Part shown: positions 1 to 8,970 of the stretch, one piece after another
Numbering within the stretch: position 1 is the stretch's first letter
How the letters are laid out: each line of letters starts with the position of its first letter
From: Streptomyces sp. NRRL S-87
Lineage (GTDB): Bacteria; Actinomycetota; Actinomycetes; Streptomycetales; Streptomycetaceae
Direction: 5' to 3'
Assembly (NCBI RefSeq): GCF_000719335.1
Contig: NZ_JOGB01000024.1
Span: 1-64,000 of the forward strand
Length of the DNA stretch: 64,000 nucleotides
Notes under the pieces: model-generated
The model's input: only the letters and a program-made list of their open reading frames with translations
The model's database searches: none
What the model was told of the DNA's origin: nothing
Program-made: the position numbers and the translations under genes

Positions 1-6
1 ATCGTG

Positions 7-147
7 GGCGGCGTATGCCCAGCCCCCACCGGACCCGGAAGCCGCCACCTCAACCGGAGGGGCGTAGCGATCTGAGGCGGCCTATGCCCAACCCCCACCG
101 GACCCGCACCCGCCACCCGAACCGGTGGGGCGTAGCGATCTGAGGCG
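7..147. repeat. Tandem duplication of a ~69-bp unit
   Basis: Two imperfect copies lie head to tail, about 7-75 and 76-147. Both contain TATGCCC, then CCCCCACCGGACCCG, and end in CGTAGCGATCTGAGGCG. Within copy 2, CCCCACCGG (93-101) pairs with CCGGTGGGG (122-130). The matching arms of copy 1 (24-32 and 54-62) carry one mismatch. Each copy could fold as a stem-loop, so these may be terminator- or REP-like elements. Confidence 0.7.
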
Positions 148-207
148 CTGACCCGGGTCGAGGGACTCAACGGACCGGAGTCTTCACGATCGTCCCGGGC
201 GTCTTTC

Positions 208-351
208 CGGGCCTGTCCGCCGAGGTTTTGCTTTCCGGGCCGGGTCGGGGGGTCAAGGGTGGAGCGCAGCGCAATCGCCGCAGGCGACGCCCGAAGGGCG
301 CCCTTGACGCCCCGACCCGGCCCGGAAACCCTCGGCAGGCGGACAGGCCCG
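208..351. repeat. Long interrupted palindrome
   Basis: CGGGCCTGTCCGCC (208-221) is repeated in inverse at 338-351. Nested inside, TTTCCGGGCCGGGTCGGGG (232-250) pairs perfectly with 310-328, and GTCAAGGG (252-259) pairs with 301-308. The unpaired centre is about 40 bp. Such a long cruciform-capable structure between genes is compatible with a strong bidirectional terminator or a remnant of a small inverted-repeat element. I recognise no family. Confidence 0.75.
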
Positions 352-481
352 ACCCCGCCCACGCACTCCGACCCCGCCCGACCCCAACCTCGCAAGCCCC
401 ACCCCGGGCCCCTCACCCCACCCCGCCCCACCCCGCCCCCGCCCGCGACGGCACAAGCGGAGGCCCGACCGACGCCACGGG

Positions 482-1042
482 TCAGCGATCCGCCGCGAAG
501 AGGTTGGCGATGACCGTACGCGCCAGCGCCGCCGGGTCGTCACCGGTCCGGGCGTCGAGCGCGCCGCTGGTCCACAGGGCGGCGAAACCGTGGACGATCG
601 ACCAGGCCGCGAGCTTGGCCTCGGAGTTCGCCTGGCGGGCGGGGCCGGAGGAGGCCAGCGCATCGGCCAGGGCCTGGTCGGCGCGCCGGCGGGCAGCTTC
701 GAGAGCAGGGTCGTGGGGGCGCTGGAGGCCCGGCTGGAACATCACCTCGAAGTGGGCCCGGTGCTCGACGGCGAAGCGGACGTACGCGACACCGGCCTCG
801 GTCAGGTCGGGCCCGGCGGCCCGGACGGCCTCAGCGAGCAGGTCGTAGCCCTGGGCGGCGAGTTCGGTGAGCAGGCCCGCCTTGTCTCCGAAGTGGTGCG
901 CGGGGGCGGCGTGCGAGACGCCGGCGCGCCGGGCGAGGTCGCGCAGACTCAGGGCGGCGGGGCCGGTCTCCTCGATGGCCGCGCAGGCGGCGTCGAGCAG
1001 CGCGCTCCTGAGGTTGCCGTGGTGGTAGGGCCGTTCCGTCAT
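482..1042 (-). CDS. TetR/AcrR-family transcriptional regulator
   Basis: This 186-aa protein has an N-terminal helix-turn-helix (about residues 10-55, with SLRDLARRAGVSHAAPAHHF as recognition region) and a C-terminal ligand domain of TetR_C_33 type. The start is the ATG at 1042; an upstream in-frame ATG at 1069 lies inside the operator and is less likely. It is divergent from a DoxX-like membrane protein, and two palindromes of related sequence sit between them. The simplest reading is a repressor of itself and of the DoxX gene. The effector cannot be read from sequence. Confidence 0.85.
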   Translation of the reverse strand: MTERPYHHGNLRSALLDAACAAIEETGPAALSLRDLARRAGVSHAAPAHHFGDKAGLLTELAAQGYDLLAEAVRAAGPDLTEAGVAYVRFAVEHRAHFEVMFQPGLQRPHDPALEAARRRADQALADALASSGPARQANSEAKLAAWSIVHGFAALWTSGALDARTGDDPAALARTVIANLFAADR

Positions 1043-1055
1043 GCCCCCACCATAA

Positions 1056-1104
1056 CTTGTCATTGACAAGATAGCCCGCCCAACCCTAACTTGACAGCGT
1101 CAAG
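1056..1104. promoter_or_regulatory. Paired palindromic operators for the TetR regulator
   Basis: CTTGTCATTGACAAG (1056-1070) is a perfect 7+7 palindrome around one base. CTTGACAGCGTCAAG (1090-1104) is a 6+6 palindrome with the same TTGWC half-sites. They lie 20 bp apart between divergent genes, as expected for TetR autorepression. Confidence 0.75.
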
Positions 1105-1139
1105 ATGCGAGCAACTCGAGCTGTCCCGTGGAGGTTGTG

Positions 1140-1571
1140 ATGGAGCCCCTGATCGCGCTCGTCGTCGGATTCCTGGCCGCCCGGCTGGCCGGCGTCGCCG
1201 GTGTCGACGCCCTGGACGCGTGGCAGCCGTCGCTGCGCGTCGGGGTCGCGCTGATGTTCCTGCTGACCACGTTCGCGCACTTCTTCCCGAAGCTGCGAGC
1301 CGAACTGGTGGCGATGGTGCCGCCGGGGCTGCCGCGGCCGGAGCTTCTGGTGACGGTGACCGGCCTGCTCGAACTGGCCGGTGCGGTGGGGGTGCTGATA
1401 CCGGCGACGGCCGGCTGGGCGGCGGCCGGACTGATCCTGCTGATGCTCGCCATGTTCCCGGCCAACGTCTCGGCCGCCCGGCGGGAGCTGCCCGGGGCCA
1501 CCCGACTGGGACCGCGCACCGCGCTCCAGGTGGTCTTCGTAGGCGCCACGGCACTCACGATGATCGCCTGA
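1140..1571 (+). CDS. DoxX-family integral membrane protein
   Basis: This 143-aa protein has four hydrophobic segments (roughly residues 5-25, 35-52, 68-88 and 92-110) and the DoxX-like pattern of a phenylalanine/histidine-rich second helix followed by a Leu-Glu-Leu-Ala-Gly stretch. ATG at 1140 is preferred over GTG at 1128 because GTGGAGG (1128-1134) is then its ribosome-binding site. Its membrane role is not defined; DoxX proteins are linked to redox homeostasis. It is likely controlled by the divergent TetR gene. Confidence 0.75.
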   Translation: MEPLIALVVGFLAARLAGVAGVDALDAWQPSLRVGVALMFLLTTFAHFFPKLRAELVAMVPPGLPRPELLVTVTGLLELAGAVGVLIPATAGWAAAGLILLMLAMFPANVSAARRELPGATRLGPRTALQVVFVGATALTMIA

Positions 1572-1573
1572 CC

Positions 1574-1745
1574 ACCAGCCCACCACCCACGCACCACCCA
1601 CCACCCACCCACCACCCACGCACCACCCACCACCCACGCACCACCCACCACTCACGCACCACCCACCACCCACCACCCAACCCACCACCCACACACGCAC
1701 GCACCCCCCACCCGCCACCCATCTCCCACCACCCAACCCCCCACC
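1574..1745. repeat. CACCACCC low-complexity tandem repeat
   Basis: About 170 bp consist almost only of CACCACCCA and CGCACCACC words. It separates two convergent DoxX-type genes. No gene or stable hairpin is seen. Similar short-period repeats occur in many other spacers of this window. Confidence 0.85.
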
Positions 1746-1753
1746 CACCATCC

Positions 1754-2092
1754 TCAGAACCCGAGGACGAGCGCCGCGGCCGCCGGGGCGGCGTAGATGA
1801 TCGGGAAGGCGACGTGCGACCAGCTGCGGGCCTTCAGGACCGTGACGACGGCCCCGGTGAAGTACAGGACGAGACCGACGGCCGCCGCGATGCCGATCGG
1901 AGGGACCGCGAGGCCGACCAGGAGGCCCGCCGAGCCGGCCGCCTTTGCGGTGCCGAGCAGGTTCCACCACGAGCGCGGGACGCCGTACTGGACCAGCGGC
2001 TCGACGACCCACGCCGCCTTGAGGAAGACCGAGACGGCCGAGAAGCCGGAGAGGAAGGCGGCGACGAGGGTGACGATCTGGGCTCCGGACAT
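1754..2092 (-). CDS. DoxX-like membrane protein
   Basis: This 112-aa protein has four predicted membrane helices. After an N-terminal helix comes a FLKAAWVVEPLVQYGVPRSW stretch, then Gly/Ala-rich helices, matching small DoxX-like proteins. The ATG at 2092 follows GAGGAGCACCCC, a good ribosome-binding site. It is convergent with the DoxX gene at 1140 but not closely similar. No specific function can be assigned. Confidence 0.7.
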   Translation of the reverse strand: MSGAQIVTLVAAFLSGFSAVSVFLKAAWVVEPLVQYGVPRSWWNLLGTAKAAGSAGLLVGLAVPPIGIAAAVGLVLYFTGAVVTVLKARSWSHVAFPIIYAAPAAAALVLGF

Positions 2093-2382
2093 GGGGTGCT
2101 CCTCACAAAGTCGTTGGCGGTACCGGCCGCGTGCTGATCGGCGGCCGGACACTGCACTGACGGAGCCGGCCGCACGGATGTGACAGCCCACCGACAAGAA
2201 ATCCGGATCCGGATGAACCCCGACCGCGGATTCGCGGTCTCGTAGGACGCGCAACACGCAACGCCTTACTGCGTGCCCGCGTCCCCGCGTCAGCGCGTCA
2301 CCGCGTCACCGCGTTGCCGCGTCACCGCGTTGAACGCGTTGCCGCGTTACCGAAATACGGACATACGGAGACCACCCCCCAA
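2093..2382. other. Spacer with CCGCGT repeats upstream of the protease
   Basis: The 290-bp spacer carries no gene. Between about 2277 and 2348 the words GCGTCACCGCGT and CCGCGTTGC recur. The protease ribosome-binding site (GGAG, 2367-2370) lies at the end. No clear promoter was recognised. Confidence 0.5.
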
Positions 2383-3261
2383 ATGAACAAGCACCTGACC
2401 GGCCGCCGCCTGGCGTCCATAGGCCTGGCGACCGGCGCCGCGCTGGCCCTCATCGGCTCGGCCACGGCCGCGGCCACCGCCGCGCCCGCCGCCCCCGCCG
2501 TGCAGAAGCCGGGCGACGGCATCATCGGCGGCAAGGAGCAGGCCGACGGCACGTACCCCTGGATGGCGGCGCTGCTGAGCAAGGGCAAGGCCAGCCCCGT
2601 GCAGCGGCAGTTCTGCGGCGGCAGCCTCATCGCCCCGAACGTCGTCCTCACCGCCGCGCACTGCGTCACCGGCGAGAAGCCGAACAAGCTCGAAGTCACG
2701 GTCGGCCGCACCGTGCTGTCCAAGAAGAACCAGGGGCAGCTGCGCGACGTCCGCTCCCTGACCGTCCACCCGCGCTACGCCAAGGGCGACGAGGCGTACG
2801 ACCTGGCGCTCGTCGAGCTGGCGAAGCCGGTCACCGGCATCGCGGCGGTGTCGCTCCCGACGCAGGGCACCGACGCCCTGCTGCGCCCGGGTGCGAAGGC
2901 CACGGTCATCGGCTGGGGCAACACCGACACCGAGATCACGCAGTACCCGGACCGGCTGCGCGGCGTGCAGGTGCCGCTGCTGTCGCACGCCGAGTGCAAG
3001 GCGACGAACAAGGACTACGACAAGGCCGTCAACGTCTGCGCCGGTGTCGAGGGCAAGGACTCCTGCCAGGGCGACAGCGGCGGCCCGCTGTTCCGCAAGG
3101 TCGCCGGGCGCACCTTCCAGATCGGGATCGTGTCGTACGGCGAGGGATGCGCGGAGCAGGGCGCGCCCGGCGTGTACACCTCCACCAGCTCTTCCAAGCT
3201 GTGGAAGACGCTGGCCGAGTCGGCCGAGGGCCGCCGGATGCTGCGCCTGCTCGGCCGCTGA
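2383..3261 (+). CDS. Secreted trypsin-like serine protease (S1 family)
   Basis: The 292-aa precursor has a signal peptide (Arg-Arg near residue 9, hydrophobic core about 12-35, Ala-rich cleavage region) and a short propeptide. The mature N-terminus would be IIGGKEQADGTYPW. The catalytic triad is visible: His in TAAHC, Asp in YDLALVEL, Ser in CQGDSGGPL. A disulfide pattern typical of Streptomyces trypsins is present. It should be an extracellular endopeptidase with Arg/Lys preference. The start is ATG 2383 because it begins the signal peptide; the upstream in-frame GTG is not needed. Confidence 0.93.
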   Translation: MNKHLTGRRLASIGLATGAALALIGSATAAATAAPAAPAVQKPGDGIIGGKEQADGTYPWMAALLSKGKASPVQRQFCGGSLIAPNVVLTAAHCVTGEKPNKLEVTVGRTVLSKKNQGQLRDVRSLTVHPRYAKGDEAYDLALVELAKPVTGIAAVSLPTQGTDALLRPGAKATVIGWGNTDTEITQYPDRLRGVQVPLLSHAECKATNKDYDKAVNVCAGVEGKDSCQGDSGGPLFRKVAGRTFQIGIVSYGEGCAEQGAPGVYTSTSSSKLWKTLAESAEGRRMLRLLGR

Positions 3262-3497
3262 CAACCACCTGCGAATCTGACGGCCTCTCACGACTACGGA
3301 ACGAACGGCCACTGGCGGCCGCTGAGGCCACTGACGGCCAGTGACGGCCATCAGGACCGCCGCCTGACCGCCGACGACCGCCGACGAACCGTTCGACCAG
3401 CGCCCCGCCACCGCCCGGGGCGGGCCGCCGCCGCATGTGCGCAGCGGCGCCAGCAAACCCGGAAACCCGCAAACCCGCAGTTCGTAGTATCGGGCCC

Positions 3498-4016
3498 ATG
3501 GACAAGGAACTGGAGCCGCACCCGAAGCTGGAACTTCTGACGGCCGAGCACGGGCCGGCGGTGCTGGAGTTCGAGCGCGAGAACCGCGCGTACTTCGCGG
3601 CGTCGGTGCCCGACCGCGGGGACGCGTACTTCGCGGAGTTCGAGGAGCGCCAGCGCGGGCTGCTGGCGGAGCAGGCAGCGGGCGTGTGCCTGTTCCACGT
3701 CGTCGTGGACGACGGCGGTCAGGTGCTGGGGCGGGTCAACCTGGTCGACGTGGAAGAGGGGGAGGCCGAGCTCGGCTACCGGATCGCGCGCACGGCCACC
3801 GGGCAGGGGCTGGCGACGGCGGCCGTGCGGGAGGTGCTGCGGCGGGCCCGGGCGGAGTACGGGCTGCGGCGGGTCCGGGCCAGGACGACCCTGGACAACG
3901 CCGGGTCGCGGGCCGTCCTGGCGCGCACCGGCTTCGCAGAGACGGCGGAACTGGAAGTGGGCGGGCGGCCGGGGCTGGCGTTCGTACGGGACTTGGGGCC
4001 CGCGGCCGCCGAGTGA
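3498..4016 (+). CDS. GNAT-family N-acetyltransferase (RimJ/RimL type)
   Basis: The 172-aa protein has a central acetyl-CoA-binding pattern (RTATGQGLATAAVREVL, about residues 95-111) and a RimJ-like C-terminus (TTLDNAGSRAVLARTGFAET). It would transfer acetyl from acetyl-CoA to an amino group, possibly a protein N-terminus; the substrate is unknown. It stands alone between the protease and a repeat-filled spacer. ATG 3498 starts the conserved domain closely. Confidence 0.85.
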   Translation: MDKELEPHPKLELLTAEHGPAVLEFERENRAYFAASVPDRGDAYFAEFEERQRGLLAEQAAGVCLFHVVVDDGGQVLGRVNLVDVEEGEAELGYRIARTATGQGLATAAVREVLRRARAEYGLRRVRARTTLDNAGSRAVLARTGFAETAELEVGGRPGLAFVRDLGPAAAE

Positions 4017-4029
4017 CCTGCCGGTCGGC

Positions 4030-4210
4030 GCCCCCGCACCCCAGCCCGACCGCACAACCCCCGTCCGCCCCCCCCAGCCCGACCGCACAACCCCCGTCCG
4101 CCCCCCAGCCCGACCGCACAACCCCCGTCCGCCCCCCCCAGCCGGACCGCACAACCCCCGTCCGGCCCCGCACCCCAGCCGGACCGCACAACCCCCCTCC
4201 GCCCCCCTCA
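4030..4210. repeat. Tandem repeat, ~31-34-bp C-rich unit
   Basis: About five copies of a unit containing CCCAGCCCGACCGCACAACC followed by CCCGTCCGCCCC lie between convergent genes; the last two copies have GCCGGACC. It contains no gene and ends at the stop codon of the MFS gene at 4208. Confidence 0.85.
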
Positions 4211-5578
4211 GCCGGACCGCACCGCCTCCGGGTGGAGGGCCGTGGTGGTCAGCGCGTCGTGGTCGTCCCCGTCGAACGAGGACCACAGGGCCCCGGCCAC
4301 GAGCAGCAGCGCGCCGAAGGCGACGTAGACCGGGCGGCCGCCGAGGTGGTCGAACAGGAACCCGGTGGCGAGGATGGCGGCGGCGCTGACGATCCGGATG
4401 ACCGCGTCGACGAGACCGTGCCAGGTACCGAGCAGGGCAGCGGGGGCGCGCAGTTGGACGAGGAGCCCGGCCGAGCGCAGGTAGACCGTGAAGCCGAGGC
4501 CGAAGACGACCAGGCCGGCGGCGAGGACGGGCTGGAAGCGGCCGAACAGCGCCACGGTCAGGGTGCCGAGGCCGGCGAGGGCCGGCGCCCAGCGCAGGCT
4601 GGTCCGGATCCCCTCGGGACCTCCCTTGGCCACCACCAGGCCGCCCAGGACGGCGCCGACGGTGGAGAACGCCAGGAAGGCGCCGGCGCGGGAGGGCGAC
4701 ATGTCCAGCGTCTGCCGCATCAGGGACAGCAGCGACAGGATGACCGTGGAGAGGGCGAGCACGGTCAGGCCGTGGAAGAGCACGAAGCGCCGCCACGCGG
4801 AGTGGGTGACCAGGGTCCGGGCGACGGTGCGGCGGGACACGGGCGGGAGGTCGGCGCCCGCTCCGGACTCCGTCGCGGCACCGGGCCGCTCCGCGGCAGC
4901 CGGACGGCGGGCGACGACGGCGACGAGCGCGGCGAAGACGGCGAGGGCCAGCACCTGCAGGGCGGCGGCCGCCAGCAGGGCCTTGGAGCCCGGCAGCAGC
5001 GCGATGGCGAGGCCGGCCACCACCGGGGAGAGGAGCTCGCAGGCCGACCGGACCGTTCCCCCGATGCCCTGGACGCGGACGAGGGTCGTGGGGTCGAGGA
5101 TCCTCGGCAGGAGGACGAACAGGGCCATCTCGCCCAGGTGGTGCACGAGGTCGACCGTGGCGGCCGCGAGGACGATCGCCCAGAGGTGGGAGGAAAGGAA
5201 CGCCGAGCCGAGTCCGATGACCCCGAAGACCGCGATCTTGACGAGGTACGAGGTGACGAGCACGGCCTTCGGGCTCCCCCGGTCCAGGAGCGGGCCGGCC
5301 GCGACCGAGGCGACGACCTCGACCCCGTACCCGACGCAGTAGACCAGGCCCACCGTGCTGACGAGGCCGGAGAGGTCGAGGGCGAGGTTGGCGAAGGCGA
5401 TGTCGTAGATGCCCTCGCTGAGCGAGCGGGCCAGTACGAGGGCGGCGAAGACGCCGAGCAGCAGGGTGAGCCAGCGCGCGTGCCCGACGGCGGAACCGGA
5501 TCCGACGGTACCGTCGGCGTCGTGGGGGTCGCCGGCGTCTCCGGCGTCGCCGGTGGTCTGCTGAGTGGTGGTGGTCAC
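4208..5578 (-). CDS. MFS-type transporter
   Basis: The 456-aa protein has about 10-12 hydrophobic helices arranged in two halves around a soluble loop rich in Ala, Glu and Pro (near residues 215-240). It resembles macrolide-efflux-type MFS proteins. The GTG start (5578) overlaps the stop of the upstream cupin gene as GTGA, so the two are translationally coupled. It is the last gene of the 9.2-4.2 kb cassette and probably exports the cassette's product or provides immunity. Substrate unknown. Confidence 0.8.
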   Translation of the reverse strand: MTTTTQQTTGDAGDAGDPHDADGTVGSGSAVGHARWLTLLLGVFAALVLARSLSEGIYDIAFANLALDLSGLVSTVGLVYCVGYGVEVVASVAAGPLLDRGSPKAVLVTSYLVKIAVFGVIGLGSAFLSSHLWAIVLAAATVDLVHHLGEMALFVLLPRILDPTTLVRVQGIGGTVRSACELLSPVVAGLAIALLPGSKALLAAAALQVLALAVFAALVAVVARRPAAAERPGAATESGAGADLPPVSRRTVARTLVTHSAWRRFVLFHGLTVLALSTVILSLLSLMRQTLDMSPSRAGAFLAFSTVGAVLGGLVVAKGGPEGIRTSLRWAPALAGLGTLTVALFGRFQPVLAAGLVVFGLGFTVYLRSAGLLVQLRAPAALLGTWHGLVDAVIRIVSAAAILATGFLFDHLGGRPVYVAFGALLLVAGALWSSFDGDDHDALTTTALHPEAVRSG

Positions 5579-6717
5579 TGGTAGGCCAGCTCTCGTACGA
5601 CGTTCTCGGGCAGCGTGCCGCCCGGGGCTTCGAAGGTGGGCGGTAACGCGTCGCCGGGGACCGGGACGAAGAGTTCGGGCAGGCCCGAGCGGGCGTCGTG
5701 CACCTCGTACTCGACGCGGTAGTGGAGGGTGCCGGCACCGCGGGCGCGCATCAGCACGCCGGGCTCGACGGTGACGACGGCCCGCGGGTCGCGTGGGAAG
5801 GGGAGGACCTGGGCGGCTCCGAAGGTCGGGGAGTCCGCGCGCCGGTCGACGAGCTGCAGTTCCACCTCGGGATTGTCGTACAGCAGGGGCGACAGCTTCA
5901 GGGTGAGATGGGGATGGGCGCTGAAATCCAGCGGCCATGCGTCCGAAAGGTCGCACACCATGGTGTCGGCGAGACCGTTGCCGACGTTGGCGCCGATGCC
6001 GTACGAGTCGTCGCGGATGGACTGGTACGAACCCACCTCGACGGTGACGGTGGCCAGTTCGGACACGGGCAACTCCGGCCGGTCGCCGGTCAGGTCCCGG
6101 TCGATGAAGTAGCGGCGGCGCTCGCCGGCTATCTCGGCCGTCGCGACCACCCCCTGCTCGGTGGCCCCGCCCCGCCAGCTGCGCGACACGGCCTTGGCGA
6201 CCAGGAACTGTGCGGCCGAGGGCAGTTCGGTGGTGTTGGCGGTGACGGCCGGCCGGGACCGGCGCATCTCCTCGACGGGGTGGGTGGCGTTGTCGTCGAG
6301 GGGGTTCCAGGGCGTGGCCGGGTCGGCCGGGGCGTGGAGGGAGTAGTCGTTGCGGGTCGTGACGCCGCCGAGGTGCTCGAACCAGTGGGCGTAGCCCGGC
6401 GGGACGGCCAGCACGCACGAGCCGTCGGCCGGGACGTCGATCTCGAGCTTGCGGTCGTACTCCGGGGAGTCCGCGCGGCAGTCGTACAGGTGGACGGTGA
6501 CCGGGCGGGCGCCGGCCGGGCCGTAGAAGGAGAGCCGGTCGTACTGCCCGAGGTGGATCGCGTACTCCTCGTAGGCGAAGTGCGGGCTGTGGACCATGTA
6601 GTGGTACGGCCGGTCGTTCCGCGAGGTGCGGATGCGCCGGGCGCCCGGGAGGCCGGAGCCGGCCGGGGTGGTGCGGGTCCTGCTCATGATCAGCTGGGGT
6701 TTCGGCAGTGCGGTCAT
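5575..6717 (-). CDS. Cupin (RmlC-like) protein A of the peptide cassette
   Basis: This 380-aa protein has an N-terminal RmlC/FdtA-like cupin half (about residues 40-130) with [13 protein letters not shown] and the second cupin motif [14 protein letters not shown]. The C-terminal half (about 165-370) is beta-rich and unassigned. It is paralogous to the protein at 7229-8461: both share an IHxGQxDRLxFxG segment, a VHLxDCR segment and a PxGxAH motif. RmlC-like cupins epimerise or isomerise sugar nucleotides, but no sugar genes are nearby. A rare TTA codon (5644-5646, late in the gene) predicts bldA dependence. The start has an AGGAAGGAAGG ribosome site. Confidence 0.65.
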   Translation of the reverse strand: MTALPKPQLIMSRTRTTPAGSGLPGARRIRTSRNDRPYHYMVHSPHFAYEEYAIHLGQYDRLSFYGPAGARPVTVHLYDCRADSPEYDRKLEIDVPADGSCVLAVPPGYAHWFEHLGGVTTRNDYSLHAPADPATPWNPLDDNATHPVEEMRRSRPAVTANTTELPSAAQFLVAKAVSRSWRGGATEQGVVATAEIAGERRRYFIDRDLTGDRPELPVSELATVTVEVGSYQSIRDDSYGIGANVGNGLADTMVCDLSDAWPLDFSAHPHLTLKLSPLLYDNPEVELQLVDRRADSPTFGAAQVLPFPRDPRAVVTVEPGVLMRARGAGTLHYRVEYEVHDARSGLPELFVPVPGDALPPTFEAPGGTLPENVVRELAYQ

Positions 6718-6804
6718 CGGCCGCCTTCCTTCCTGGATTCGCCCGGGGCGCCCGGGGCGGGTGCGCCGTGGGGTGCACCCGCCCCGCGCGGCTGTGCGGC
6801 CCGG

Positions 6805-6935
6805 ACGGGCCTTGCGCGTCGGCGCGGCTCGGGCCTTGCGTGCGACCCGGCTCGGGCCTTGCGTGCGGCCCGCCTCAGGCCGTACGTGCGGCCCAGCTCA
6901 GCCGTACATGCGGCCCGCCCCAGGCCGTTCGGCCC
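6805..6935. repeat. Degenerate 23-bp tandem repeats
   Basis: Five imperfect units such as CGGGCCTTGCGTGCGGCCCG and CAGGCCGTACGTGCGGCCCA fill the spacer between cupin A and the 92-aa gene. No gene is visible. They could form alternative hairpins in the transcript and so affect expression between the two genes. Confidence 0.7.
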
Positions 6936-6938
6936 GGC

Positions 6939-7217
6939 TCAGAGCGTGGTGACGACGACGCCCTCGGGCAGGGCGGCCTTGAGCTCCTCGATGTCGCCGA
7001 AGGCGCGGGAGGTGATCTCCTCCTCGGTGTCCGCGTCGATCATGGCGGAGGCGATCTTGCCGAGGATGCTCTGGAAGTACTCCGGGGTCTCGAAGTACGG
7101 CTCCAGCGCGGAGGTCAGGCTTTCCAGGGCGGCGCGGGCGGCCGGGTCGGTGACGTCGCCCGACATCGCGGCGAGCTCGTTCTTCCAGGCGGTGGTCTCT
7201 GCGGTGGTGATGGACAT
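6939..7217 (-). CDS. Small acidic protein, possible precursor peptide
   Basis: This 92-aa protein is acidic and mostly helical by composition, with no cysteine, no signal peptide and a hydrophobic C-terminus (PEGVVVTTL). I do not recognise the family. It has a good ribosome site (AGAGGAAATGCC) and sits 11 bp after the paralogous cupin B gene. Its size, charge and position between two putative modifying cupins fit a ribosomal peptide precursor or a carrier/partner protein, but nothing in it proves that. Confidence 0.6.
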   Translation of the reverse strand: MSITTAETTAWKNELAAMSGDVTDPAARAALESLTSALEPYFETPEYFQSILGKIASAMIDADTEEEITSRAFGDIEELKAALPEGVVVTTL

Positions 7218-7228
7218 GGCATTTCCTC

Positions 7229-8461
7229 TCAGTGGGTGAGTGACATCGCCTTGGCCTCCATGCGCGCCAGCGCGTGGAGAGCCGGGCCGGGCAGGTAGCG
7301 GTCGCCGTCCTGCTCGGGCCTGCTGGGGCCGGCTTCGCCGGGGTCCGCCGTGGTCAGGTCGCGCCCGAGGGGGTGGTCCAGGTTCCACGGGGACAGGTCC
7401 AGGAGCTCCATCTCGGAGCGGACCCAGATACGGCCGGTACCGGTGAACCGGTACCAGGTGCCGGGAGGGACGCGGACGCCGACGGTGGGGTCGCCGAGGC
7501 GTACGACGCGGTGCTCGCCGTCCGCCGTCACGACCTCGATGTCGGCCTCCTCGCTGCCCGCCAGCCAGGTGACGGTGCGGCGGGAGTAGGAGTGCCGGGT
7601 GAACCGGCCGTCCTGGCCGTCGAGGGCCACCTCGAGCACGTCCGAGGTGCAGCTGTCGGTGGACGGCACGACGGTGAAGGACTCGGGTCCGGTGAGCACG
7701 AAGTTGTTGCGCCGGACCAGCCCGTGGTCGTCGGACTGCGGCTCGGCCGCGCGCCAGTCGGGGCGGATCGTCGCGTACGTCGTCCGGCCGCCCACGGAGA
7801 CCCGGAAGCGGGCGGCGTAGGCGCCCCGGACCTCGGAGTTGGTCCGCTGGGACATGCGCGAGAGCAGGAGGTGGGCGGCGACCGGGAGGCGGTGGCGGTT
7901 GGTGCGCACCACGGGGGCGCGCTCGGCCGTGCGCAGGAAGGACACCAGGTCGTTGTCCGGCTCCCAGTCGGGGTTGCGGTCGGCGTACCAGACCGGCTCG
8001 TCCCGGGTGACCACGCCGCCGAGGCCGTCGAGGGTGTGGGCGACGCCCTTGGGGATGATCAGGACGCGGTGCGGGGAGACCGCCATGCGGATGGTGATCT
8101 CGTCGCCGAGGCGCGGCGAGCCCTCCCGGCAGTCGATCAGGTGGACGGCGATGCGCTGGCCGTCGCCGAAGAAGGTGAGCCGGTCGTCCTGGCCGACGTG
8201 GATGCCGTACGTCGAGTACGTGAAGTCCTTCTGGTGGGTGACGTAGTCGGTGATGCCGGGGCCCTCGGAGATGCGGGCGACCCGGACCACACCGGCGGTG
8301 GCGCCGCGGTCGGTCACGTTGGCGGTCTCCAGCCGCGTCCCGTCGATCGGGAAGTCCACGGCGGTGACGTCGTCGGGCACTTCGAAGGTACCGATGTGCC
8401 GACGGGGGGTGGAGCGGTCGAGGGCGGTGGCGGGCGGGGCCGCGTCTGCGGTCATGGGCAT
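7229..8461 (-). CDS. Cupin (RmlC-like) protein B of the peptide cassette
   Basis: This 410-aa protein is a paralogue of the cupin at 5575-6717. Its cupin half (about residues 60-155) contains GIHVGQDDRLTFFG, VHLIDCREGSP and the motif PKGVAHTLDGLGGV. A second beta-rich half follows, with another cupin-like VPPGTWYRF near residue 335. The ATG at 8461 has GAGAGGACTTCGCC upstream. Duplication and retention on both sides of the 92-aa gene suggest a heterodimer or consecutive steps on one substrate. Function unknown. Confidence 0.65.
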   Translation of the reverse strand: MPMTADAAPPATALDRSTPRRHIGTFEVPDDVTAVDFPIDGTRLETANVTDRGATAGVVRVARISEGPGITDYVTHQKDFTYSTYGIHVGQDDRLTFFGDGQRIAVHLIDCREGSPRLGDEITIRMAVSPHRVLIIPKGVAHTLDGLGGVVTRDEPVWYADRNPDWEPDNDLVSFLRTAERAPVVRTNRHRLPVAAHLLLSRMSQRTNSEVRGAYAARFRVSVGGRTTYATIRPDWRAAEPQSDDHGLVRRNNFVLTGPESFTVVPSTDSCTSDVLEVALDGQDGRFTRHSYSRRTVTWLAGSEEADIEVVTADGEHRVVRLGDPTVGVRVPPGTWYRFTGTGRIWVRSEMELLDLSPWNLDHPLGRDLTTADPGEAGPSRPEQDGDRYLPGPALHALARMEAKAMSLTH

Positions 8462-8527
8462 GGCGAAGTCCTCTCGGTGTCACGGGCGGGGGTGGCGGCC
8501 GACGCGGCCGTGCATGGTCAGGAGCGG

Positions 8528-8645
8528 AGTTCGGCACTGGGCACTCGGTACTCGGCGCTTGGCACTCGTCGCTCGGCACTTGGCACTCGGCACTCGGCAC
8601 TCGGCACTCGGCTCGGACTCGGCACTCGGACTCGGCGCTCGAACT
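8528..8645. repeat. 7-bp (ACTCGGC) tandem repeat
   Basis: Roughly a dozen and a half near-copies of GGCACTC/GGTACTC/GGACTC occur between cupin B and the 89-aa gene. The period is mainly 7 bp. There is no gene in this 190-bp spacer. Confidence 0.85.
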
Positions 8646-8651
8646 CCTCGC

Positions 8652-8921
8652 TCAGGTGTCGTCGTCCGACAGGTGCCAGCCGTCCAGGCGAGGGCTCTGT
8701 CGGAGGGCGCGCAGACAGGCCTCACGTCCGGCCAGGAGCGCCGTGGCCTCGCAGTCGGCGAGGAGGAACAGCACCAGGTCCACCCGTCCCGGTGCGCTGC
8801 GCGCCCACAGGTGCTCGATCCGGTCGGCGGGGGCGAAGGCGGCGGTCAGGAGTTCCTTGATGTCGGGCGGGGCCGGGCGGTCCGGCGGACGGCCGGACAG
8901 CCGATACGTGATCATGTACAT
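8652..8921 (-). CDS. Small protein of unknown function (89 aa)
   Basis: The product begins MYMITYRLSG and continues into an alpha/beta-like domain with a hydrophobic strand (VDLVLFLLADCEATALL) and an acidic end (HLSDDDT). No family is recognised. The start is uncertain: ATG 8921 or the in-frame ATG at 8957, which has a GGCGGGGG sequence before it. It lies between the secreted peptide gene and cupin B on the same strand and is probably co-transcribed. Confidence 0.55.
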   Translation of the reverse strand: MYMITYRLSGRPPDRPAPPDIKELLTAAFAPADRIEHLWARSAPGRVDLVLFLLADCEATALLAGREACLRALRQSPRLDGWHLSDDDT

Positions 8922-8970
8922 GGATTCCGCGCCCACGCCGTGGACGGCGCCCCGCATCCCCCGCCGGCCC

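Larger units (their letters stand above)
1..481. other. Gene-free, repeat-rich left edge
   Basis: I see no convincing gene here. The stretch holds a tandem duplication (about 7-147), a large inverted repeat (208-351) and a C-rich tract (about 352-475) made of CCCCA/CCCCG words. Open frames across it are compositional and overlap the repeats in several frames. Confidence 0.6.

Noticed and set aside
228..848. Plus-strand open frame at the left edge
   Set aside because: It covers the palindrome and runs antisense into the TetR gene, with no ribosome site or domain.
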